Source of the DNA: Rhodanobacter sp. ANJX3
GTDB taxonomy: Bacteria > Pseudomonadota > Gammaproteobacteria > Xanthomonadales > Rhodanobacteraceae
Assembly (NCBI RefSeq): GCF_014200755.1
Contig: NZ_JACHCM010000001.1
Coordinates: 476,218 to 540,217, forward strand
Length of the DNA stretch: 64,000 bases
Direction: 5' to 3'
The notes under the pieces are model-generated. The model was not told the DNA's origin, did not search any database, and was given only the letters and a program-made list of their open reading frames with translations. Made by a program: the position numbers and the translations under genes. Positions 1 to 9,759 of this stretch are shown in pieces. Numbering within the stretch: position 1 is the first letter of the stretch; every line of letters starts with the position of its first letter.

Positions 1-329
1 GTTACCGGCACACGAAGAAAGTTTTTTGGACACGTCGTCAACCCGACGATCGGCGATCTTGTCTTACCTTCGGCATCTTACGTTACTGGCCCGCCGCGCT
101 CGTGCCGGCTGCGTTACTTCGCCCCAGGCCGATGCGCTCGCGCGACGATAGCGTCAACGCCACTCAAGGCTATTCGCCGGCAGAGCAAGCGCCGCGCTTG
201 TCCTGGCTCGCCCGCAGGCGAATAATTGGCGCGTTGCGACGCGCGAACCGGGCGTCGCTTTCTTGAGTGGTCTGGCTGGCTTCCCCTGGCTCGCCGTACT
301 GGCCTGACTGCTCGCCCAAAGGATTTTCA
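1..329. other. Leading region without a recognisable gene
   Basis: No convincing protein is seen. A plus-strand frame is open from base 1 to about base 225, but its translation is Arg/Pro-rich and does not resemble a known C-terminus. A TATTCGCC/GGCGAATA inverted repeat (about 171-178 and 216-223) encloses about 37 bases but has no T-run. The region may be the leader of the downstream transporter or the tail of a gene outside the window. Confidence 0.4.
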
Positions 330-1790
330 GTGGCAAGCCCCTCCCTTGAGGAAACCGTGGTGCCTGCTCCCTCGGCGCCGGTGTTTCCCGATTACCGCGT
401 GACCTCGCTGATTGTCGCCTGCGCCATCTTCATGGAGCAGATGGACGCCACCGTGCTGGCCACCGCGCTGCCGACGATGGCGCACGATTTTGCCGTGACC
501 GCGCCGGCGATGAGCATCGCGATTACCTCGTACCTGCTGATGCTGGCGATCTTCATTCCGGCCAGCGGCGCGATGGCCGACCGTTTTGGCGCGAGGCGCG
601 TTTTCAGCGTGGCGATCGGCGTATTCGTCGCCGGTTCAATCGTCTGCTCATTGACGACCAGCCTGCCCGCGATGGTGGGTGCGCGACTGCTGCAGGGCGC
701 CGGTGGCGCGATGATGGCGCCGATCGGGCGGCTGATCCTGCTGCGCACGGTGGAGCGGCGCAATCTCGTCTCGGCCATGTCGTGGACGCTGGTGCCGGCG
801 TTTCTCGGGCCGCTGATTGGGCCGCCGCTGGGTGGCTTCATCGTCAGCTACCTCAGCTGGCGCTGGATCTTCTACATCAACGTGCCGATCGGCCTGCTCG
901 GCTTCTGGCTGGTGCGCCGGTTTGTGCCGGAGATTCCCAGCGAATCGACGCCGTCGCGCTTCGATTTTCTCGGTTTTGCCCTGTGCGGTGTGGGCCTGGG
1001 CTGCCTGCTGTTCGGCTTCGAAACGATCGGGCAGAACGCCGACCTGCTGCGCGCCCTGCTCCTGCTCGCCATCGGCACGGCCGCCTGCGCGGCCTATGTC
1101 TGGCATGCGAAGCGGCGGCCCGATCCGCTGATGGATCTGTCGCTGCTGAAGATCGACTCCTTCCGCCTGTCGGTGATCTCCGGTTCGCTGATGCGCGTGA
1201 CCCAGGGCGCGCAGCCGTTTCTGCTGCCGCTGATGTTCCAGATCGGCTTCGGCCTGTCGGCGGTAAGAAGCGGCAAGCTGATTCTGGCCACCTCGCTCGG
1301 CGCGCTGGTGATGCGCAGCGTCACGCCGCGCCTGCTGCGAATGACAGGTTTTCGCCGCGGCATGATGGTCAACGGCATGCTTTCCAGCCTGGGCTACGCG
1401 GTCTGCGCGTTTTTCCGCCCGGGCTGGCCCGACTGGCTGATGTTCACCCTGCTGTTCTGCTGCGGCGCGTTCATGTCGTTTCAGTTTGCCGCCTACAACA
1501 CCGTCGCCTATGAGGCGGTACCCAACTCGCGCACCAGCGCGGCCAGCAGCCTGTACACCACGCTGCAGCAGCTGATGCTTTCCGTGGGCGTGTGCAGCGG
1601 CGCGCTTATCCTGAAGCTGACCATGGCCGTGGGCGACCACGCCGAACCGCATCTGATGGACTTCTCCATCGCCTTCGTCGTGGTGACGCTGATCTCGCTT
1701 AGTTCGATGCGCTGGCACGCCGGCTTTGCGCACGACGCCGGTGATGAATTGAGCGGTTATCGGCCGAAACAGCGGCTAGCGCCGAGATAG
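330..1790 (+). CDS. MFS transporter, DHA2-like drug:H+ antiporter
   Basis: Predicted inner-membrane multidrug exporter of 486 residues. The sequence is hydrophobic throughout, with a typical MFS loop 2-3 motif (GAMADRFGARRVF), an early membrane-embedded acidic segment (EQMDATVLATALP) characteristic of DHA2 pumps, and a motif-C-like Gly/Pro-rich helix (LGPLIGPPLGGF). I chose the GTG at 330 because AAAGGA lies 6 bases upstream; an in-frame ATG at 267 would add an unlikely N-terminus. No membrane-fusion protein or regulator is adjacent, so the substrate cannot be inferred. The family call is firm; the direction of transport is inferred from the family. Confidence 0.85.
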   Translation: MASPSLEETVVPAPSAPVFPDYRVTSLIVACAIFMEQMDATVLATALPTMAHDFAVTAPAMSIAITSYLLMLAIFIPASGAMADRFGARRVFSVAIGVFVAGSIVCSLTTSLPAMVGARLLQGAGGAMMAPIGRLILLRTVERRNLVSAMSWTLVPAFLGPLIGPPLGGFIVSYLSWRWIFYINVPIGLLGFWLVRRFVPEIPSESTPSRFDFLGFALCGVGLGCLLFGFETIGQNADLLRALLLLAIGTAACAAYVWHAKRRPDPLMDLSLLKIDSFRLSVISGSLMRVTQGAQPFLLPLMFQIGFGLSAVRSGKLILATSLGALVMRSVTPRLLRMTGFRRGMMVNGMLSSLGYAVCAFFRPGWPDWLMFTLLFCCGAFMSFQFAAYNTVAYEAVPNSRTSAASSLYTTLQQLMLSVGVCSGALILKLTMAVGDHAEPHLMDFSIAFVVVTLISLSSMRWHAGFAHDAGDELSGYRPKQRLAPR

Positions 1791-1889
1791 ATCCCTGCCC
1801 TCCCGCGCGTGGACGCTGCCGATACATCGCGCCATTCATCATGAGCGCCCTACGGCTCGATGGACGAAGCCCATCAATGGAGCCCGCGC

Positions 1890-2759
1890 GTGAAAGATCA
1901 GCCATCCCCTCAACACGGCAAAGCCGATAACGAGGACGCCGGTCCCAGCGACGGCTTCGCACTGTCCGGCAATGAGCAGGGCGACGTCGAGGAAAAGCGC
2001 CCGCCACGGGCGGCGGTGCTGCATGAAATCATCCGCCGCGAAGGCGAGCACGAGCTCAAGCGCGGCGTCGCGGCGCTGGGCTGGTCGTCGCTGGCGGCCG
2101 GCCTGTCGATGGGTTTTTCGCTGCTGGCGCGAGGCCTGCTGCACACGCATCTGAGGGATTTTCCCGGACGGTTTCTGCTAGAAAATTTCGGCTATTGCTT
2201 TGGCTATCTCGTGGTCATCCTGGCCCGGCAGCAGCTGTTTACCGAGAACACCATGACGGCCGTGCTGCCGCTGATGACCGAACCCAGCCTGCGCAAATTC
2301 GCTTCCCTGTTGCGGATGTGGGGCATCGTGCTGATCGGCAACCTGATCGGCGCCGCGATGTTTGCCTATGGCATTCTGCATCTGCAGCAGTTCGACGGCG
2401 ATACGCAATCGGCCTTCACCGATATCGGCAAGGAGCTGATGAAGAACTCGCCGCTGCAGATGTTCACCAAGGGCATCCTCGCCGGCTGGCTGATCGCCAC
2501 CCTAGTGTGGCTGCTGCCATCGGCCGAGAAAGCCAAGATCGCTATCATCGTGATTGTGACCTACCTGATAGCCATCGGCGGCTTTACTCACATCATCGTG
2601 GGCACGGTGGAGTCGCTTTACCTCGTATTCGCGGGCGATATTCGCTTCGCCGACTACGCGCTGCGCTTTGCGCTGCCCACGCTGGCCGGCAATATCGTCG
2701 GCGGCAGTTTCATCTTTGCGCTGATCAGCCATGCGCAGGTGCGCAGCGGCGGCGATTAA
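1890..2759 (+). CDS. Formate/nitrite transporter (FNT) family protein
   Basis: Pentameric-channel-type membrane protein of the FocA/NirC family, about 289 residues. The N-terminal ~70 residues are hydrophilic and acidic. Six hydrophobic segments follow, with Gly-rich turns such as GWSSLAAGLSMG and family-like stretches (FTENTMTAVLPL, MWGIVLIGNLIGA, KGILAGWLIATL, GFTHIIVGTVES). The start is taken as GTG 1890, preceded by TGGAG at a good distance; ATG 1860 is also in frame but has no clear ribosome-binding site. There is no formate or nitrite enzyme gene next to it, so the substrate is unresolved. It converges on the NDH-2-like gene only 9 bases away. Confidence 0.85.
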   Translation: MKDQPSPQHGKADNEDAGPSDGFALSGNEQGDVEEKRPPRAAVLHEIIRREGEHELKRGVAALGWSSLAAGLSMGFSLLARGLLHTHLRDFPGRFLLENFGYCFGYLVVILARQQLFTENTMTAVLPLMTEPSLRKFASLLRMWGIVLIGNLIGAAMFAYGILHLQQFDGDTQSAFTDIGKELMKNSPLQMFTKGILAGWLIATLVWLLPSAEKAKIAIIVIVTYLIAIGGFTHIIVGTVESLYLVFAGDIRFADYALRFALPTLAGNIVGGSFIFALISHAQVRSGGD

Positions 2760-2768
2760 CCAGGCGCG

Positions 2769-4028
2769 CTACTTTCGCGATTCGCCGCCGACGATGATCC
2801 GCGCATTGCGCTGCCAGGTGAGATACGACCAGGCCCAGCCGGTGGTGATGAGCATGCGATTGCCGAAGCCGATCAGAAAGAAAATGTGCACGACAAGCCA
2901 CAGCCACCACGCAACGAGCCCGGACAGATGGAGGCCGCGCAGATCGGCGACGGCCTTGCCGCGACCGATGGTGGCAAAGCTGCCGTAATCCTTGTAGCGG
3001 AATGCACGCGTGGCGCGGCCGGCCATGCGCTCGCAAATCATCTGCGCCGCATGCGCGCCCATCTGCTTGGCGGCAGGCGACAGCGCCGGCACCGGTTTGC
3101 CATCCTGCTGCAGATGCGCCAAGTCGCCGATCACAAAGACTTCCGGATGCTGCGGCAGCGACAGATCGGGCGATACCTGCACGCGACCGGCGCGATCGCA
3201 CGGCGTATCCAACTGACGGCCCAGCGACGACGCGGCGACGCCCGCCGCCCAGACCAGGGTGCGCGCCTCGATGCGCTGCTCACCGATTTGCACATGGTCC
3301 TCGCCGACGCCGGTGACGGCCGAATTCAGATGCACGCGCACCTGCATCTGCTCCAGCTGCCGCTGCGCCTTGGCCGACAGATCGGCCGGCATCGAGGCCA
3401 GCACGCGCGAGCCCGCTTCGACCAGATGAATCTGCGTCTGATGCGGATCGGCGACCCGAAATTCGTTGGCCAAGGTGTGATGCGCGATCTCCGCCAGCGT
3501 ACCGGCCAGTTCGACGCCGGTGGGCCCGGCGCCGATCACCACAAAACTGAGCCACGCCGCACGCTTCGCCGGGTCTGACTCGCGCTCGGCCGCCTCGAAC
3601 GCGTTGAGGATATGCCGACGGATGGCCAGCGCGTCGTTCATCGTCTTCATGCCCGGCGCATCGGTGGCCCAGTCGTCGTGGCCGAAATAAGCGTGGCTGG
3701 AGCCCGTAGCCACGATGAGATAGTCGTACGCCATCACGTCTTCGCCCATCGAGACGCGCTTCTGTCCTACGTCGATGGACGTGACGGTTTCCATGCGCAC
3801 AGTGATGTTGGCCTGCCTGCGCAAAATATGCCGCAGCGGCGCCGCGATATCCGGCCCGGACAGGCCGGCTGTCGCCACCTCATACAACAGCGGCTGAAAC
3901 AGGTGGTGGTTGGTACGGTCGATCAGCGTGATACGCAGCGGCGCCTTACGCAGCGCACGCGCCGCGCTCAGTCCACCGAAGCCGCCACCGATGATGATCA
4001 CGTGTGGCAATGCTGTCGTGCTGCTCAT
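2769..4028 (-). CDS. NAD(P)/FAD-dependent oxidoreductase, type II NADH dehydrogenase-like
   Basis: A 419-residue flavoprotein of the NDH-2 family, which passes electrons from NADH to quinone without pumping protons. The FAD-binding GGGFGG is at residues 14-19, followed by a helix and the acidic IDR end of strand 2. A second Rossmann motif (VIGAGPTGVELAG) lies near residue 165 for NADH. The third FAD contact, VFVIGDLAH, and the quinone-region motif SPAAKQMGAHA are also present. The C-terminal ~50 residues are Trp-rich and hydrophobic (VAWWLWLVVHIFFLIGF), as expected for peripheral membrane anchoring. It is read toward the FNT gene and is apparently monocistronic. Confidence 0.88.
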   Translation of the reverse strand: MSSTTALPHVIIIGGGFGGLSAARALRKAPLRITLIDRTNHHLFQPLLYEVATAGLSGPDIAAPLRHILRRQANITVRMETVTSIDVGQKRVSMGEDVMAYDYLIVATGSSHAYFGHDDWATDAPGMKTMNDALAIRRHILNAFEAAERESDPAKRAAWLSFVVIGAGPTGVELAGTLAEIAHHTLANEFRVADPHQTQIHLVEAGSRVLASMPADLSAKAQRQLEQMQVRVHLNSAVTGVGEDHVQIGEQRIEARTLVWAAGVAASSLGRQLDTPCDRAGRVQVSPDLSLPQHPEVFVIGDLAHLQQDGKPVPALSPAAKQMGAHAAQMICERMAGRATRAFRYKDYGSFATIGRGKAVADLRGLHLSGLVAWWLWLVVHIFFLIGFGNRMLITTGWAWSYLTWQRNARIIVGGESRK

Positions 4029-4265
4029 GATTACCTCGCGTTGATGAAGCTCGACGTAAAAGCACGCAAGCCGACATTCGTGTTTCGTGCACCTTTTAGC
4101 AGAGCTGAAGTGTGCGGCTCGTTCACCGATAACGATACGACAGCTCGCAGGAGCACGCGCGCTGGCAGGAGAATGCAGGCAAAATAACCGGCTGCCTCAG
4201 CAAGGCGTCGACCAATGCGCCGTTGTTCGGCATGACTTGCGCCTCTCACGAATACGGAAAACGTC

Positions 4266-5846
4266 TTGACCAGCCTCCCGCCCAACCCGCCCGATTCCGA
4301 CGAGACGGAATCGGCATTGCTCGATCGCCTGCGCGAAGCCACCGCGCTGCTCGAATCGCTGGTGGCCGATCCGCTGCTGCTGGCCGCGTTGCCGGCACAG
4401 GAGCGCGCACGACTGCAGCAGGCCGTAGCCAACGTGTACCACCCCGATCCGGCGGTGCGACGGATCAAGCTCAAGGCCAGGCAAAAAGCGCATTACGCGT
4501 CGAAAATCCGCGCCGACGACGAGGTGCTCAACCAGACCGGCATTCGCGCGCTGCGGCGCAAGCCGGTGTTCAGCGCGCCCAGCGCGTTTGCGCCGGAAGG
4601 CTTCGAACCCCATGACGTGCCGCCCGATGCGGATGCCGCGCAACCGCGTGAGGCGATCGAGCCGCAGCACTGCTACGTCTGCAAGAAAAGGTATTCGGCC
4701 ATTCACTTTTTCTACGACCAGCTGTGCCCGGATTGTGCGACGTTCAACTACGCCAAGCGCACCGAGCTGGCCGACCTGCGCGGACGCGTGGCGCTGCTGA
4801 CCGGCGGCCGGGTCAAGATCGGCTATCAGGCCGGATTGAAACTGCTGCGCGCCGGCGCCGAACTGATCGTCACCACGCGCTTTCCGCGCGACTCCGCGGC
4901 GCGCTATGCGGAAGAGCCCGACTTCGCGCAGTGGAGCGACCGGCTGCAGATTTACGGCCTCGACCTGCGCCACACGCCCAGCGTGGAGGCGTTCTGCCAC
5001 GAGTTGCTGACGACGCGGCCGCGTCTGGATTTCATCATCAACAACGCCTGCCAGACGGTACGTCGTCCGCCCGATTTCTACGCCCACATGATGGACGGCG
5101 AAACGGCCGCACTGCACGATCTGCCGGCGCACGTGCGCCAGCTGGTCGGCCATTACGAAGGGCTGCGTGGCGCACATCTGTTGCCCGAGGCCGGAGCGAG
5201 CGACGTCGCAGCGACGGGCGGCGCATCGAGCATGGCCGGCCTCACCCGTGCGGCCGAACTCTCGCAGCTGCCGCTGCTGCCGGAAGAGCTGCTGGCGCAG
5301 CAGCATCTGTTTCCCGACGGCAGACTCGATCAGGACCTGCAGCAGATCGACCTGCGCGAGCGCAACTCCTGGCGTCTGCTGATGGCCGAAGTGCCATCGG
5401 TGGAATTGCTCGAGGTGCAGCTGGTCAACGCGATCGCGCCCTTCATCATCAATGCGCGGCTGAAGCCGCTGATGCTGCGCACGCCGGAGCGGGACAAGCA
5501 CATCGTCAACGTCTCCGCGATGGAGGGTCAGTTCTATCGCAGCTTCAAGACCACGCGCCACCCGCACACCAATATGGCCAAGGCCGCGCTCAATATGATG
5601 ACGCGCACCGCCGCGGCCGACTACCACAACGACGGCATCCACATGAACAGCGTGGACACCGGCTGGGTCACCGATGAAGATCCGGCCGGGCTGGCGGCAA
5701 AGAAAGTCATCGAGGAGCGTTTTCATCCGCCGCTGGACATCATCGACGGCGCGGCGCGCATCGTCGATCCGATCGTCCACGGCGTGCGTACCGGCAATCA
5801 CGTGTGGGGACAGTTTCTGAAGGACTACAAGCCGACGGACTGGTAA
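4266..5846 (+). CDS. SDR-family oxidoreductase with N-terminal zinc ribbon
   Basis: A 526-residue protein, about twice the length of a classical short-chain dehydrogenase. Residues 1-130 are charged and helical. A four-Cys ribbon follows (C136, C139, C154, C157; two CxxC pairs). The Rossmann domain starts at about residue 172, with the glycine motif TGGRVKIG (179-186) and NNAC further on. The active site is atypical: after S417 there is a YxxxK (Y424-K428) much closer than usual, while the segment at the normal position reads TNMAKAAL (T435, K439). The only upstream start is TTG 4266, preceded by GGAAAA. Reaction unknown; the fold assignment is good. It is convergent with the ABC ATPase. Confidence 0.75.
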   Translation: MTSLPPNPPDSDETESALLDRLREATALLESLVADPLLLAALPAQERARLQQAVANVYHPDPAVRRIKLKARQKAHYASKIRADDEVLNQTGIRALRRKPVFSAPSAFAPEGFEPHDVPPDADAAQPREAIEPQHCYVCKKRYSAIHFFYDQLCPDCATFNYAKRTELADLRGRVALLTGGRVKIGYQAGLKLLRAGAELIVTTRFPRDSAARYAEEPDFAQWSDRLQIYGLDLRHTPSVEAFCHELLTTRPRLDFIINNACQTVRRPPDFYAHMMDGETAALHDLPAHVRQLVGHYEGLRGAHLLPEAGASDVAATGGASSMAGLTRAAELSQLPLLPEELLAQQHLFPDGRLDQDLQQIDLRERNSWRLLMAEVPSVELLEVQLVNAIAPFIINARLKPLMLRTPERDKHIVNVSAMEGQFYRSFKTTRHPHTNMAKAALNMMTRTAAADYHNDGIHMNSVDTGWVTDEDPAGLAAKKVIEERFHPPLDIIDGAARIVDPIVHGVRTGNHVWGQFLKDYKPTDW

Positions 5847-5881
5847 GCACGCATAGCGCGCGGATCGATCGAGACGCCGAT

Positions 5882-6685
5882 TCAGTCCAGCGCCGCAGCG
5901 TAGTAGTCGCCGTGCCGCGTCGCCTGCACCGGCATGCCGAACGTGCCGGACAGGGCGTCGTCGGTCAGGGTATCCGCCTTCGAACCCTGTCGAAACACCT
6001 GCCCTTTGCGCAGCAATACCACGTGGTCGATTTCCGGCAGGATTTCCTCGACATGATGCGTCACCAGCAATAGTGTGGTGCCTGCGCGCGCCAGTTCGCG
6101 CAGGCTTTCCAGAAAGCGTCGGCGGCTGGCCATATCCAGACCGGCGCACGGTTCGTCCAGCAACAGCGCACGCGGTTGATGGACAAGCGCGCGGGCAATC
6201 AGCACGCGTCGGGCCTCGCCGGTGGACAGGCTGGCCATGTCACGGCCTATCAAATTCGCCGCGCCGGCTTGCGACAACGCCTCTGCCGCACGGCTACGCA
6301 TGTCGTCGGTTACCTGATGATGAAAGCTGACGCCGCGCGCCGCAAAGAAACCGGACACCACCGCATCGAACACCTCCACTGGCGTATCGCTGGTGTAATC
6401 CAGCTGCACCGCCGGGGAAACGATGCCCAGCAGGCTGCGCAGCTCGGCCACGTTCCAGCGGTCGCGCCCAAAGATGCGTACCGTGCCGCTGCCATCGCGC
6501 TGCGCCAGCGGATAGAGCTGGCGCGCAATCACCTTCACCAGCGTGGATTTGCCCGATCCGTTAGGGCCGAGAATCGCCGTGTGCTGCCCGTCGGCAATGC
6601 TCAGGCTCAAGCGGTCGAGTACGAGGCGATCGCCTTGCATCACGTTGGCACGATCGATCGCCAGCAGGTTTTCGTTACCGTTCAA
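5882..6685 (-). CDS. ABC transporter ATP-binding protein, orphan
   Basis: A 267-residue single ABC domain with a complete ATPase core: Walker A GPNGSGKST at 40-48, signature LSTGE at 153-157, Walker B ALLLDEP at 173-179, and an H-loop (LVTHHVEE) around 207. No permease or binding protein is adjacent, so either the partner is elsewhere or the protein is a soluble ABC ATPase. The overall pattern (long helical insertion, His-rich MVE-type end) resembles ModF/YlmA-type ATPases, but the substrate cannot be assigned. Confidence 0.85.
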   Translation of the reverse strand: MNGNENLLAIDRANVMQGDRLVLDRLSLSIADGQHTAILGPNGSGKSTLVKVIARQLYPLAQRDGSGTVRIFGRDRWNVAELRSLLGIVSPAVQLDYTSDTPVEVFDAVVSGFFAARGVSFHHQVTDDMRSRAAEALSQAGAANLIGRDMASLSTGEARRVLIARALVHQPRALLLDEPCAGLDMASRRRFLESLRELARAGTTLLLVTHHVEEILPEIDHVVLLRKGQVFRQGSKADTLTDDALSGTFGMPVQATRHGDYYAAALD

Positions 6686-6785
6686 GGATGGGTCCGTTGG
6701 TCACCTGTAAGGCGATCAACCATGCCCGCAAAGCGTACGCGCGGCAATACGTTGCGGGCTGATCCAGCGGCGTCGGCCTGCAGAA

Positions 6786-7109
6786 CTATTCGCGGACGGC
6801 AGCGTCCGATCGGTTGAGCTGCTCCTGGCGCGCCGCGTTCACTGTGGTTTGCAGAAAGGCGATGGCTCGATCCATCGCGTCGATCTGCAGATCGACCACC
6901 GAGCGGTCGCCCGCCGGCACCAGAATCGACAGCTGGATTTCCTCCGGCTGGGAAGACTTCTTTTTCTCTCCGTCGCCCTGCTGATCGGCGGAGTCGTCGC
7001 CGCCCTCCTCCTGTTCTACTGCGCCGGTGTAGCGCGCATCAACGCGCCAGTGATTGGACTCACCGCACAGACGAAGTTCGGTGAGAAACAGTTTTTTCTG
7101 ATCAGCCAT
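6786..7109 (-). CDS. Small acidic hypothetical protein
   Basis: A 107-residue protein starting MADQKKLFLTEL. It is preceded by GGAG six bases upstream, which I prefer over an ATG four codons earlier. It reads as an N-terminal beta-rich stretch containing one Cys, a low-complexity Glu/Asp/Gln/Lys linker (about residues 30-55), and a hydrophobic-plus-helical C-terminal half ending in a Gln/Arg-rich tail. I recognise no family. It lies upstream of the ABC ATPase on the same strand with about a 100-base gap. The good ribosome-binding site and strand context argue that it is real. Confidence 0.55.
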   Translation of the reverse strand: MADQKKLFLTELRLCGESNHWRVDARYTGAVEQEEGGDDSADQQGDGEKKKSSQPEEIQLSILVPAGDRSVVDLQIDAMDRAIAFLQTTVNAARQEQLNRSDAAVRE

Positions 7110-7280
7110 GAGTTGCTCCAACGCGGGCGATGAAAGTGAGAATCAGGCGGTGCCGGTGGCGCTCGCCGTTCGGCATTTCTCCACGTCGCGCGTGATGCGT
7201 GTGTCCATGCCGCGCTAAGTTTTCACACAGCATTCCCCGGTAAAGGTATGCACTAGCGTCTTGCTCAACGGAGTACGGTC

Positions 7281-8651
7281 ATGCGTGTTTTCTTTCGAAC
7301 CGCGGTTTCCTCGGCTATGGCCTTGTCGACGGCGCTGATGCTGGTCGGCTGCGGCGATACGGCCACGCTGCAGGTGCGCGATGGCACGGGCAGTCATCCG
7401 GAGCTGCCCGCGCCACACAAGACGCTGCTTCCCACGATGAAGACTGCCAAAGCGGTGGGCTGGCCCGAGGGCGCAGCGCCTGTTGCGGCAGCGGGTCTGT
7501 CGGTGAACGCGTTCGCCAAGGGCCTGGATCATCCGCGCTGGCTTTACACCTTGCCCAACGGCGATGTGCTGGTCGCTGAAACCAACGCACCACCCAAACC
7601 TGACGACAGCCGCGGCATCAAGGGCTGGGTGGCAAAAAAGGTGATGGCCGGCGCAGGCGCCGGTGTGCCCAGTGCCAATCGCATCACCTTGCTGCGCGAC
7701 ACGCACGGCAGCGGCATCGCCGATACGCGGACGGTATTTCTGAAAAACCTCAGCTCGCCGTTCGGCATGGCGCTGGTCGGTCATACGTTTTACGTCGCCG
7801 ACAGCGATGCGCTGCTGAGCTTTCCGTATGTGCCGGGCGAAACGACCATTACGGCGGCGCCGACCAAGGTCATGGATCTGCCGGCCGGCACGATCAATCA
7901 TCACTGGACCAAGAACGTCATCGCCAGCCCCGATGGCAGCAAGCTTTACATCACTGTCGGCTCCAACAGCAACGTGGGCGAGAACGGTCTGGCGGTGGAA
8001 CACGATCGCGCGCGCATTCTCGAATTCGACATCGCCAGCGGCACCTCGCGTGTGTTCGCCACCGGCCTGCGTAACCCGAACGGCATGGCGTGGCAACCGC
8101 AAAGCGGCGCGCTGTGGACGGCCGTCAACGAGCGCGACGAGATCGGTAGCGATCTAGTCCCCGATTACATGACCTCGGTGAAGGACGGCGGCTTCTACGG
8201 CTGGCCCTTCAGCTATTACGGCCAGCACGTGGACGAGCGCGCGCAGCCGCAGAATCCCGCCCTGATCGCCAAAGCCATCGTGCCCGACTATGCGCTGGGC
8301 CCGCACACGGCATCGCTGGGTCTCACCTTTTACACCGCGCATTTGTTGCCCGTGCATTACGACAACGGCGCCTTCGTCGGCCAGCACGGCTCGTGGAACC
8401 GCAATCCGCGCAGCGGCTATAAAGTCGTTTTTGTGCCCTTTCAGAACGGCCAACCTTCCGGCCTACCCGAAGACGTACTGACCGGCTTCCTCAACGCCAA
8501 AGGTCAGGCGCAGGGACGACCGGTTGGCGTGATCACCGATGGCAAGGGTGCGCTGCTGGTCGCCGACGATGTGGGCAATATCGTATGGCGCGTAACGCCG
8601 GCAACCGGCGAGCCCGGCAGAACCGCGGCGGCTGTTCCCGCATCTCCCTGA
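7281..8651 (+). CDS. PQQ-dependent sugar dehydrogenase-like lipoprotein (sorbosone dehydrogenase family)
   Basis: A 456-residue secreted protein. The N-terminus is a lipoprotein signal with lipobox LVGC (Cys24), so it is probably anchored in the envelope. The body carries features of the six-bladed soluble glucose/sorbosone dehydrogenase family: [64 protein letters not shown], and the late HGSWNR and [15 protein letters not shown]. Family members oxidise sugars or aldoses with PQQ; the substrate here is not determinable. GGAG lies before ATG 7281. There is no PQQ biosynthesis gene in the window. Confidence 0.85.
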   Translation: MRVFFRTAVSSAMALSTALMLVGCGDTATLQVRDGTGSHPELPAPHKTLLPTMKTAKAVGWPEGAAPVAAAGLSVNAFAKGLDHPRWLYTLPNGDVLVAETNAPPKPDDSRGIKGWVAKKVMAGAGAGVPSANRITLLRDTHGSGIADTRTVFLKNLSSPFGMALVGHTFYVADSDALLSFPYVPGETTITAAPTKVMDLPAGTINHHWTKNVIASPDGSKLYITVGSNSNVGENGLAVEHDRARILEFDIASGTSRVFATGLRNPNGMAWQPQSGALWTAVNERDEIGSDLVPDYMTSVKDGGFYGWPFSYYGQHVDERAQPQNPALIAKAIVPDYALGPHTASLGLTFYTAHLLPVHYDNGAFVGQHGSWNRNPRSGYKVVFVPFQNGQPSGLPEDVLTGFLNAKGQAQGRPVGVITDGKGALLVADDVGNIVWRVTPATGEPGRTAAAVPASP

Positions 8652-8820
8652 CGTTCTACAAGGCCAGGACAATCGCCACTGTCGCCCACGTGGCGGCGTC
8701 GGTGCCATGGAAGGTTAAGGTTGTCGACCGGCAATACGCCCACAGATAGAAGATGGACAAGCGCACCTCTGCCGCCGGCAGCCGGACAAACCACTTTTCA
8801 TTTCCAACTGAGGGCTTCCC

Positions 8821-9693
8821 ATGTCGAGTATCAACGCATCGCAATCGGGTTCATTCAAGATCGGGGGCGAGCTCGAGGTTCATCGCCTCGGCTACGGCGC
8901 GATGCGCATCACCGGCAAGGGTGTGTGGGGCGATCCGGCCGATCGTGCCGAATGCCTGGGTACGCTCAAACGCCTGCCCGAGTTGGGCGTCAATTTCATC
9001 GATACCGCCGATTCGTATGGGCCGGACGTATCCGAACCGCTGATCCGCGAAGCGCTGCATCCCTATAAGGATTTGGTTATCGCGACCAAGGGTGGCCTGA
9101 CGCGCACGGGGGCGGATAAATGGATACCGGTGGGCCGCCCGGAATATCTGATCCAGCAGGCGCACAAAAGCCTGCGGCATCTCGGCGTGGAACGCATCGA
9201 TCTGTGGCAGCTGCACCGCGTCGATTCCAAAGTACCGCGCGACGAGCAGTTTTCCGCGATCAAATCGCTGATCGACGATGGCATCATCGCGCACGCCGGC
9301 CTCAGCGAGGTGTCGATCGACGACATCGAAGCCGCGGCCAAGCATTTCAAGGTCGCAACTGTCCAGAACAAGTACAACCTGGTCGATCGCGCCAGCGAAA
9401 AGGTGCTGGACTACTGCGCCGAACACAACATCGGCTTTATCCCGTGGTTTCCGCTGGCCGCCGGTGATTTGGCCAAGCCAGGCTCCGTCCTCGACGCCAT
9501 TGCCAAGAAGCACAACGCCGCGCCGAGCCAGATCGCGCTGGCCTGGGTGCTGCAGCGCAGCCCCGTGATGCTGCCGATCCCCGGGACGTCGAAGGTGTCG
9601 CATCTGGAAGAAAACGTCGCGGCGGTAGGCATCAAGCTATCGGACGAGGAGTTCAAGTCGCTCGACGAAGCGGGCAAGAAAGCCGCCGCCTGA
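8821..9693 (+). CDS. Aldo/keto reductase
   Basis: A 290-residue NAD(P)H-dependent carbonyl reductase with the (alpha/beta)8 fold of the AKR superfamily. The catalytic tetrad is visible: D61 and Y66 in DTADSYG, K90 in IATKGG, and H132 in LWQLHRVD. The C-terminal cofactor-binding stretch ([17 protein letters not shown]) is intact. The length and the absence of insertions match AKR13/YdbC-type bacterial enzymes. It is followed 66 bases later by the quinone oxidoreductase on the same strand, so the two could be cotranscribed as a carbonyl/quinone detoxification pair. Confidence 0.92.
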   Translation: MSSINASQSGSFKIGGELEVHRLGYGAMRITGKGVWGDPADRAECLGTLKRLPELGVNFIDTADSYGPDVSEPLIREALHPYKDLVIATKGGLTRTGADKWIPVGRPEYLIQQAHKSLRHLGVERIDLWQLHRVDSKVPRDEQFSAIKSLIDDGIIAHAGLSEVSIDDIEAAAKHFKVATVQNKYNLVDRASEKVLDYCAEHNIGFIPWFPLAAGDLAKPGSVLDAIAKKHNAAPSQIALAWVLQRSPVMLPIPGTSKVSHLEENVAAVGIKLSDEEFKSLDEAGKKAAA

Positions 9694-9759
9694 GTTGTAT
9701 CTTTCAGCGGCGTGCGCCGGGCGTCGCCGCTCGATTCTATTCGTTGTCAGAGAGACCCT

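Noticed and set aside
171-223. TATTCGCC/GGCGAATA repeat near the window start as a terminator
   Set aside because: Loop of about 37 bases and no T-run; may be chance.
4197-6149. 650-codon minus-strand frame overlapping the SDR and ABC genes
   Set aside because: It runs antisense to the SDR gene, has His/Arg-rich composition and no ribosome-binding site; the SDR and ABC proteins have real motifs.
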